Origin: Candidatus Nanopelagicales bacterium
GTDB lineage: Bacteria > Actinomycetota > Actinomycetes > Nanopelagicales > Nanopelagicaceae
Assembly: GCA_030832365.1 (NCBI GenBank)
Contig: JAURJF010000052.1
Location: 1-6,513 of the forward strand
Length of the DNA: 6,513 nucleotides
Reading direction: 5' to 3'
Made by a program: the position numbers and the translations under genes. The notes under the pieces were generated by a model. That model was not told the origin of the DNA, made no database searches, and worked only from the letters and a program-made list of their open reading frames with translations. Shown here piece after piece: positions 1-4,768 of the stretch (position 1 is its first letter; the number at the start of each line of letters is the position of its first letter).

Positions 1-60
1 AGAAAACCTAGCGATAGAAAACCTAGCGATAGAAAACCTAGCGGTAGAAAACCTAGCGAT
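1..60 (+). repeat. 15-bp tandem repeat, four copies, encoding RKPSD
   Basis: Four head-to-tail copies of agaaaacctagcgat occupy 1-15, 16-30, 31-45 and 46-60. They are identical except for one A-to-G change in copy 3 (Asp to Gly). Positions 61-75 encode RRGSD, a fifth copy recognisable only at protein level. The array begins at the window edge, so more copies may lie upstream. The unit length is a multiple of three, so changes in copy number keep the reading frame. Near-identity at the DNA level, including synonymous positions, points to recent expansion. Confidence 0.95.
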
Positions 61-792
61 CGCAGGGGTTCAGATAGAAGTGGTCCAAGACCGGCAAGAG
101 GTGGAGTTGGTCGCGAGAGAAATGATTTGCGCGAGGAAAACAGAAGAGTAAGAAAATTTGCAGAACCTGATATTCCACTTGAAGTAACTGGAAAAGAGCT
201 AGAGAAGAGAGATGCATTTGCACTAGGCACATTAGCTGCTGAAAACGGTGAGGTTGTTGCAAAGCATTTAGTTTGTATAAATCTATTTCTTGAAAGTGAT
301 CCAGAGCGAGCATTCTGGCATGGCCAAGCAGCAGTATTTAGAGCAGGGCGAGTTGCAATTGTTAGAGAGCGGGCAGGAATTGCAGCGCTTAATTTCCAAA
401 AGTATGAAATTGCTCAAAAAGAGTTAAGAGCGGCGATAAGAATTTCAGGCTCTCAATCTGCTCTGCCATATCTAGCCCATGCAGAGCTTGCCCTTGGAAA
501 CCCTCGTAAAACCCTTGAAATTGCAGGCTCTATCGATCCCAAACTACTTACCCAGGGCGAGCGAGTAGAGCTTCGCATTGCGGCCGCTGGGGCAAGAAGC
601 GCCCTAGGTCAAAGCGATGCAGCTGTTGTGACGCTAACCTGCCCTGAACTAACACTTAGCGATGCCAGTTTTGCTGCCAAACTTCAAGGCGCATATATCC
701 AGGCCTTAATTGCAGCTGGACGAGCAGGTGAGGCGGAGGAATTTAGAGCAAAGTATCTAAAGAGTGAGCCAAATTCTGGGATAGAAGGCTAA
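1..792 (+). CDS. TPR-like helical repeat protein with Arg-rich repeat N-terminus (5' partial; Rv1691-like)
   Basis: The frame is open from base 1 to a TAA at 790-792, giving 263 visible residues; the true start lies upstream. Residues 1-52 are low-complexity and basic (20 Arg/Lys), made of RKPSD repeats and then an Arg/Gly/Pro-rich stretch. A conserved-looking core follows: EVTGKEL (61-67), VAKHLV (86-91) and DPERA (100-104), then alternating Ala-rich helices at about 101-150, 153-179, 190-215 and 226-254 that resemble degenerate TPR units. Its place upstream of the Rv1693-like gene and tlyA, together with these motifs, matches the actinobacterial Rv1691-type protein, whose homologues, as I recall, also carry a variable charged N-terminus. 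The biochemical role is unknown; TPR folds usually mediate protein contacts, and the basic tail could bind RNA, DNA or an acidic partner (inference). A TTG at 127 could be mistaken for the start, but the in-frame coding upstream argues against it. Confidence 0.85.
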   Translation, partial: RKPSDRKPSDRKPSGRKPSDRRGSDRSGPRPARGGVGRERNDLREENRRVRKFAEPDIPLEVTGKELEKRDAFALGTLAAENGEVVAKHLVCINLFLESDPERAFWHGQAAVFRAGRVAIVRERAGIAALNFQKYEIAQKELRAAIRISGSQSALPYLAHAELALGNPRKTLEIAGSIDPKLLTQGERVELRIAAAGARSALGQSDAAVVTLTCPELTLSDASFAAKLQGAYIQALIAAGRAGEAEEFRAKYLKSEPNSGIEG

Positions 793-794
793 GA

Positions 795-809
795 GGCCAA
801 GCATTGGCT
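795..809 (+). repeat. Short inverted repeat after the TPR-like gene
   Basis: GGCCAA (795-800), a GCA loop, then TTGGCT (804-809) can pair as a 6-bp stem closed at its base by a G-U pair. It begins two bases after the stop codon of the upstream gene. No T-tract follows, so it is not a convincing intrinsic terminator. It could be a weak RNA hairpin, a protein-binding palindrome or chance. Confidence 0.35.
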
Positions 810-814
810 ATCGT
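809..814 (+). promoter_or_regulatory. Possible -10 element (TATCGT) for a leaderless start at 821
   Basis: TATCGT fits the actinobacterial TANNNT -10 pattern and ends six bases before the ATG at 821. Transcription would then begin at the A of the start codon. No Shine-Dalgarno sequence lies at a usable distance from this ATG, which fits a leaderless mRNA. No -35 element is recognisable, so this is a weak call. Confidence 0.25.
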
Positions 815-820
815 TGACCT

Positions 821-1144
821 ATGGCAAATGATCTCTTAGCAGCGCTGCGCACCTACCTAACCAAACTCTCATCAGGTGAGAAGAGTCCACAGGAAGTTGC
901 AGCCGCACTTAACCACTGGGCAAAGGAGAGCGGCGAGGCGATAAAAGCGCGCGTTGAAGAAGAGGTAAAGACAAGTGTTAAGAAGATGGGTTTTGCTAAA
1001 CAAGAAGATTTAGATCGACTAGCAAGAGAAGTTGAGCTATTAAAAACAAGACTTGTAACAAGCCCTAGGGCGACAAAGCCAGTAAAGAAGAAAGCTCCAG
1101 TTAAGAAGAGCGCTGCAAGCAAAAGCGCAAGGAAGAAAAAATGA
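821..1144 (+). CDS. Small phasin/UbiK-like coiled-coil protein with lysine-rich H1-like tail
   Basis: A 107-residue protein with no signal peptide or membrane segment. Residues 1-55 are amphipathic helix (LLAALRTYLTKLSSGE, then EVAAALNHWAKESGEAIKAR). A hinge MGFAKQEDLDRL (56-67) leads into a short heptad coil, REVELLKTRL (69-78). This GF-x(3)-ED/EEF-plus-coil arrangement resembles the C-terminal part of phasin-like and UbiK/BMFP small proteins. Residues 83-107 are a KKKAPVKK-type tail with 12 Lys/Arg in 25, like the histone H1-like tails of several actinobacterial DNA-associated proteins. The start is the ATG 28 bp after the upstream stop. The gene overlaps the next one by 4 bp (ATGA at 1141-1144), so the pair is probably translated together. 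Function is unknown: granule or membrane association, or nucleic-acid binding through the tail, are possible. Reality of the gene is well supported; the family assignment is tentative. Confidence 0.8.
   Translation: MANDLLAALRTYLTKLSSGEKSPQEVAAALNHWAKESGEAIKARVEEEVKTSVKKMGFAKQEDLDRLAREVELLKTRLVTSPRATKPVKKKAPVKKSAASKSARKKK
1129..1135 (+). promoter_or_regulatory. Shine-Dalgarno sequence of the 1141 gene
   Basis: AAGGAAG ends five bases before the ATG at 1141, and its AAGGA core leaves a 7-base spacer. It lies inside the lysine-rich end of the preceding gene. It supports the short downstream reading frame as a genuine gene. Confidence 0.6.
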
Positions 1145-1311
1145 GTGAGAATATAGAGAATCTAGAGCAGATCTCAGCAATTAAGAAGAGAATAAATGAG
1201 ATTGCCTTTGCTCCTTTGGCCGAACATGGCGAGCTATTTGATCAAGTTAATCAGGATCTATCAGCAGCGCTAACTCATGTTGAAGGTATTTCTAGCCAGA
1301 GTCAAGCTTAA
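1141..1311 (+). CDS. Conserved small actinobacterial protein (Rv1693-like), 56 aa
   Basis: This short frame starts at ATG 1141, overlaps the previous stop by 4 bp (ATGA) and ends at TAA 1309-1311. It encodes 56 residues, close to the roughly 58 of M. tuberculosis Rv1693, which also sits immediately upstream of tlyA. The core INEIAFAPLAEHGELFDQVN (18-37) followed by DLSAALTHVEG has the pattern I recall for this family (a short helix, P-x-x-EH-x-x-x-F-x-x-V, then a second amphipathic helix ending near an acidic residue). There is no signal peptide or transmembrane segment. It has a good Shine-Dalgarno sequence. Function is unknown; strict position next to tlyA suggests only operon membership. 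It is short enough that automatic gene callers can miss it. Confidence 0.8.
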   Translation: MSENIENLEQISAIKKRINEIAFAPLAEHGELFDQVNQDLSAALTHVEGISSQSQA

Positions 1312-1328
1312 GAAGTTTTAGCTACCTT

Positions 1329-1340
1329 ATCTATTTAGAT
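1329..1340 (+). repeat. Perfect 5-bp-arm palindrome in the spacer before tlyA
   Basis: ATCTA (1329-1333), TT, TAGAT (1336-1340) form a perfect inverted repeat ending 11 bases before the tlyA ATG. This 40-bp spacer (1312-1351) is the longest non-coding stretch in the window. The arms are AT-rich and short, so chance is a real possibility. An operator or part of a promoter are alternatives. Confidence 0.3.
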
Positions 1341-1351
1341 CAATTAGAAAA

Positions 1352-2140
1352 ATGAGAACCCGCCTAGATGCTGAGTTAGTTAGACGAGGTCTTGCTAGAT
1401 CTAGAGAAGATGCGGTTGATTTAATTGAGGCAAGATCAGTTCTAGTGCGAGGAATCCCGGCATCAAAGCCAGCTACTCAGGTAGATCCAGAGACCTCGAT
1501 AACACTTGCAGGCAAGAGAGATGATTATGTTTCAAGAGGTGGCTATAAATTAGCTGGAGCACTTGAGTCCTTCAAGGAGATAAGAGTTAGCGGAGCTACC
1601 GCTCTTGATGCCGGAGCATCAACAGGTGGATTTACCGATGTCTTACTTAAGAAGGGGGCAGCAAAGGTCATAGCTGTTGACGTTGGATATGGACAGCTTG
1701 CTTGGGAACTTCGAAAGGATCCAAGAGTTGAGATACATGATCGCACCAATGTTCGCACTCTAAGTAGCGAAATAATCAAAGAGAGCGTCGATTTAGTGGT
1801 CGCTGATCTCTCCTTTATTTCACTAGCCCTAGTTATCCCCGCTCTGCTCTCGGTGAGCAAGAGCGAAGCAGATTTTCTCCTTATGGTTAAGCCTCAATTT
1901 GAAGTAGGCAGAGAGCGATTGGGAGCAGGGGGAGTTGTGCGAGATCCTGAGCTTAGAAAAGCTGCCGTTAGCGATATTGCAAGGAGCGCCTTTGATACAG
2001 GTTTGGGTACCGTTGGCGTAGTGGCCAGCTGCCTTCCAGGGCCTTCTGGAAATGTTGAATATTTTCTCTGGCTTAAATCTGGAGCAGAGATGATTTCAGA
2101 TAAAGAGTTAGATCAGGCGATTGCGAAAGGACCGCAGTAG
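1352..2140 (+). CDS. tlyA: TlyA: rRNA cytidine 2'-O-methyltransferase (S4 + FtsJ-like domains)
   Basis: A 262-residue protein, close to the 268 of M. tuberculosis TlyA. Residues 1-50 form an S4 RNA-binding domain (RLDAELVRRGLARSREDA). A short linker (DDYV, 57-60) leads into the Rossmann methyltransferase domain. The SAM-binding loop is LDAGASTGGFT (85-95). The FtsJ-type catalytic tetrad can be read as K67, D152 (ADLSF), K180 (VKPQFE) and E236 (NVEYF), matching K69/D154/K182/E238 of the mycobacterial enzyme with a constant two-residue offset. The family uses SAM to methylate cytidine 2'-hydroxyls, at 23S C1920 and, for the longer type II form, also 16S C1409 (E. coli numbering). Full N- and C-terminal lengths suggest type II here. 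Such methylation makes ribosomes sensitive to capreomycin and viomycin. The older 'hemolysin' label is not supported by the fold. The ATG at 1352 follows an in-frame TAG at 1346, and no clear Shine-Dalgarno sequence precedes it. Confidence 0.96.
   Translation: MRTRLDAELVRRGLARSREDAVDLIEARSVLVRGIPASKPATQVDPETSITLAGKRDDYVSRGGYKLAGALESFKEIRVSGATALDAGASTGGFTDVLLKKGAAKVIAVDVGYGQLAWELRKDPRVEIHDRTNVRTLSSEIIKESVDLVVADLSFISLALVIPALLSVSKSEADFLLMVKPQFEVGRERLGAGGVVRDPELRKAAVSDIARSAFDTGLGTVGVVASCLPGPSGNVEYFLWLKSGAEMISDKELDQAIAKGPQ
2125..2131 (+). promoter_or_regulatory. Shine-Dalgarno sequence of nadK
   Basis: GAAAGGA ends nine bases before the nadK ATG and lies within the last codons of tlyA. It fixes the start of nadK at 2141, directly after the tlyA stop codon. 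Confidence 0.6.
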
Positions 2141-3010
2141 ATGGCAAAGCGCGAAGTTCTACTTGTCCTTCATCCAACTCGCCCTGCGGCAAAAGAGCTT
2201 GCTGCATCTATTGTTAAAACTCTTAGCTCTGAAGGTTTTACCTTTATCTCAAGTTTAGATACTGGAATTTCTGGCGTCACTCAGGTTGGAAGCGATCAAG
2301 TAAAGCAGAGTTATAGCCAGATTGAATTGGTATTAGTTCTCGGCGGTGATGGAACTATTCTGCGCGGGGCAGAACAGATCCATGGATTAAATATTCCAGT
2401 GCTAGGAATCAATCTAGGGCATGTTGGCTTCCTTGCAGAGATTGGAAAACCAAGTCAAGAAGAGATTATCTCGGCCATTAGAGAGAAGAAATATAAGACA
2501 GAGAAAAGAATGACTCTTGCTTATCAAGTATTACGTGGCGATGAGTTAGTAACTAAAGGTTGGGCGCTTAATGAAGTAACAGTTGAGAGAAGTACTGAGG
2601 CGATGATTGAGCTATTTGTTCAAGTTGATCACCGTCCACTTTCAAGGTGGGGCTGCGACGCAGTTATCTGCGCAACGCCAACAGGATCAACTGCTTATGC
2701 CTTTAGCGCAGGTGGTCCAGTAGTTTGGCCAGAGGTTGAAGCACTTGTTCTTGTCCCACTTGCCGCCCATGCGCTCTTCTCAGATCCGATGGTTATCAGC
2801 GCAGATTCAGAGATTGCCATTGATGTTGAAAGCGATGAAGGCGTTCTATCAGCAGATGGCCTCCGTAAATTTGCTTTGAAAGAAAAGGATCGCGTCGTAC
2901 TAACCTCTGATAAAAGTTATATACACCTGGCCCATATTGATGCGGCGCCATTTACTGATCGCCTTGTTGCCAAATTTAAATTACCGGTTGATGGCTGGCG
3001 AGGTGAGTAA
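2141..3010 (+). CDS. nadK: NAD kinase
   Basis: A 289-residue cytosolic enzyme (ppnK/nadK family) that phosphorylates the 2'-hydroxyl of NAD to make NADP, using ATP or, in many actinobacteria, polyphosphate. The GGDGT motif is at 68-72, with D70 the expected catalytic aspartate, in a VLVLGGDGTILRGAE context. Next come GINLGHVGFLAE (89-100), the conserved NE pair (144-145, in WALNEVTVER) and the nucleotide-binding TPTGSTAYAFSAGGP (179-193). The C-terminus DAAPFTDRL...KLPVDGWRGE closely matches the mycobacterial enzyme. The length is normal and no motif is missing. The ATG abuts the tlyA TAG with no gap, and the 3' end overlaps recN by 8 bp, so tlyA, nadK and recN are very likely co-transcribed. 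Confidence 0.97.
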   Translation: MAKREVLLVLHPTRPAAKELAASIVKTLSSEGFTFISSLDTGISGVTQVGSDQVKQSYSQIELVLVLGGDGTILRGAEQIHGLNIPVLGINLGHVGFLAEIGKPSQEEIISAIREKKYKTEKRMTLAYQVLRGDELVTKGWALNEVTVERSTEAMIELFVQVDHRPLSRWGCDAVICATPTGSTAYAFSAGGPVVWPEVEALVLVPLAAHALFSDPMVISADSEIAIDVESDEGVLSADGLRKFALKEKDRVVLTSDKSYIHLAHIDAAPFTDRLVAKFKLPVDGWRGE

Positions 3011-4754
3011 AAAGGGGGAGCGTAAAGGCTCACTCTTAGAGGAAATCAATATTCGCTCACTTGGGCTAATTGATAGCGCGCTAATTGAATTTAGAGAGGG
3101 CTTTAATGTAATTACTGGCGAAACAGGAGCCGGTAAAACTATGCTCCTAAATGCCCTGGCACTGATCCTGGGACAGAAGGCCGATGCTGATTACATTAGG
3201 CAGGGTCAAGATAGAGCAGTTGTAAGCGGTCGTTTTAGATTGCCAGAGAAAATTAGTGAAGACTTAAGCGCGCTAATTAATGAGCATGAGCCTGAGATTG
3301 AAGAGTCATCAATTCTTCTTTCAAGACAGCTGGGTCGAGATGGCAAATCTAAAGCTCAACTATCAGGTTCTTCTACAACTGCTAGCACTTTAATATCATT
3401 TGCAGACCAACTAATTGAAATTCATGGACAACATGCAAATTTAGTTTTAACTAAGGCAAATAAGCAGCGAGAGATTCTAGATATCTTTGCAGGTCAAGGA
3501 TTCTCGATAGCTCTCCTTGCTTATCAAGATGTGCTAAAGAGCTACCAGGTGCTGCGCAAGGAGATGGCAGAGCTAAAAAAGGCTCTTGGCGATAGAGATA
3601 GCGAGATCAAATCACTTGAAGGGTTAGTAAGTGACTTTGCAAAATTAATACCACAAGGCTCTGAGCTTTCCCAGCTGGAGGCTCTGATTTCAAAGCTTGA
3701 AAGCGTAGAGGATTTAAGGATCGCCTCACTTGGAGCCCAGCAAGCGCTCTCAGATGAGGAGGCAGGAGCACTAAATTCACTACATAGCGCAAAAAAATCT
3801 CTTACTGGCGCCAAAGGTCGAGATGCTCAATTAGACCAAATCGCAGATGCCATCTCAGAGAAACTCTTTGATTTAATCGATGCAGCATCAGATCTTGATA
3901 GGTATTTAGATTCACTCTCTGCAGATCCCCAAGCGCTGGAATTGGCTCAATCGCGTAGAGCTGCTTTGAGCTCTTTTGCTAAAAAATTTGGCAGCGCGAG
4001 TGATAAGAGCGAGGCTTTATCTGAAGCAATTGTTAAGGCAGAGGGAGCAAGAAATCGAATTAAGGATTTAAGTGGGGGAGATGATCGCTTAGCTGAAATG
4101 GGCAGGGAGCTAGAAGAATTGAGAGCAAAACTTCTTGATGCCGCAGAGACTTTGAGCGTCCTTAGAGCAGATTCAGCGAAGAAGATCTCTTCATCTGTTA
4201 CTAAAGAGTTAGTTGAACTTGCTATGGCTAAGGCAGTGTTTCAAGTGAGGATTGAGAGCAGAGATGGAGGTAGCGATGATCATTTCTCGCCTTTTGGGCT
4301 AGATGAAGTTTTCATGCTCTTTACCGCACATAGCGGCGGGGAGCTACTTCCAGTATCAAAGGCTGCAAGTGGAGGAGAGCTCTCGCGTTTGATGTTGGCA
4401 CTTGAAGTTGTCCTAGCTGGTTCATATCCACTTGGCACTTATGTTTTTGATGAGGTTGATGCTGGAGTTGGCGGCAAAGCTGCCCTTGAAGTTGGAAGAA
4501 GGCTAAGAAAACTTGCTATGAATTCACAAGTGATTGTCGTAACCCACCTGCCTCAGGTTGCGCTCTGGGCCGATAATCACATCTTGGTTGAGAAAGATAG
4601 CAACGGTCTTTTATCATCAACATCAATCAAATCCTTAAGTGATCAAGAGCGTGAAATCGAGATTGCTCGAATGCTCTCAGGCATTGAAGAATCAGAACAC
4701 GCCCAAGATCACGCTCGGGAGCTGCTCAATTTACGCTTCAGCGATGTTGGCTGA
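3003..4754 (+). CDS. recN: RecN: SMC-like DNA repair ATPase
   Basis: RecN is a cytoplasmic SMC-type ATPase recruited to double-strand breaks, where it helps hold DNA ends during RecA-dependent repair. From GTG 3003 the protein has 583 residues, against about 587 in M. tuberculosis. Walker A GETGAGKT is at 39-46, followed by an RQGQDRAVVSGRF stretch typical of RecN. A long helical coiled-coil region rich in Leu, Glu and Lys spans about 170-420. The ABC signature SGGELSR is at 456-462, Walker B VFDEVDAG at 481-488 and the switch histidine at 515 (VVTHLPQVA). Both ATPase half-sites are intact. The start is uncertain. In-frame ATGs also exist at 2937 and 2991, but homology begins only at LLEEINIRSLG (11-21), so GTG 3003, in an 8-bp overlap with nadK (GTGAGTAA), gives the most natural length. 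None of these starts has a good Shine-Dalgarno sequence. Confidence 0.95.
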   Translation: MSKKGERKGSLLEEINIRSLGLIDSALIEFREGFNVITGETGAGKTMLLNALALILGQKADADYIRQGQDRAVVSGRFRLPEKISEDLSALINEHEPEIEESSILLSRQLGRDGKSKAQLSGSSTTASTLISFADQLIEIHGQHANLVLTKANKQREILDIFAGQGFSIALLAYQDVLKSYQVLRKEMAELKKALGDRDSEIKSLEGLVSDFAKLIPQGSELSQLEALISKLESVEDLRIASLGAQQALSDEEAGALNSLHSAKKSLTGAKGRDAQLDQIADAISEKLFDLIDAASDLDRYLDSLSADPQALELAQSRRAALSSFAKKFGSASDKSEALSEAIVKAEGARNRIKDLSGGDDRLAEMGRELEELRAKLLDAAETLSVLRADSAKKISSSVTKELVELAMAKAVFQVRIESRDGGSDDHFSPFGLDEVFMLFTAHSGGELLPVSKAASGGELSRLMLALEVVLAGSYPLGTYVFDEVDAGVGGKAALEVGRRLRKLAMNSQVIVVTHLPQVALWADNHILVEKDSNGLLSSTSIKSLSDQEREIEIARMLSGIEESEHAQDHARELLNLRFSDVG

Positions 4755-4760
4755 TAAGTT
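4752..4760 (+). promoter_or_regulatory. Possible extended -10 (TGATAAGTT) for a leaderless pyrG transcript
   Basis: TGATAAGTT fits the extended -10 pattern TGnTAnnnT and includes the recN stop codon. Eight bases separate it from the pyrG ATG at 4769, so transcription could begin at or next to the start codon. No Shine-Dalgarno sequence precedes this ATG. No -35 box is evident. Inferred from pattern and spacing only. Confidence 0.3.
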
Positions 4761-4768
4761 TGCCTTCC

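Noticed and set aside
1..60. CRISPR array suggested by regular direct repeats at the window start.
   Set aside because: The 15-bp units are directly adjacent with no unique spacers and are in-frame coding sequence.
56..63. GCGATCGC, the cyanobacterial HIP1 octamer.
   Set aside because: It arises once, where the repeat end (GCGAT) meets a CGC arginine codon; the proteins and gene order are actinobacterial.
53..313. Minus-strand open frame of 86 codons opposite the TPR-like gene.
   Set aside because: It lies fully opposite a well-supported coding frame, has no recognisable domain and no upstream signals; it is a shadow of the + strand codons. The same applies to minus-strand frames at 853-1122, 1543-1860, 3542-3814 and 3607-3792.
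127..792. TTG at 127 as the start of the TPR-like protein.
   Set aside because: The same frame is open and clearly coding to base 1, including protein-level repeats, so the TTG is an internal leucine codon and the gene is simply truncated by the window.
1323..1328. TACCTT as a -10 box for tlyA.
   Set aside because: It fits TANNNT, but no plausible -35 lies 16-18 bp upstream, and such matches are common in AT-rich spacers.
2937..3002. RecN starting at ATG 2937 or ATG 2991.
   Set aside because: The extra residues are nadK codons read in another frame, do not resemble RecN, and lack a Shine-Dalgarno sequence. ATG 2991 cannot be fully excluded.
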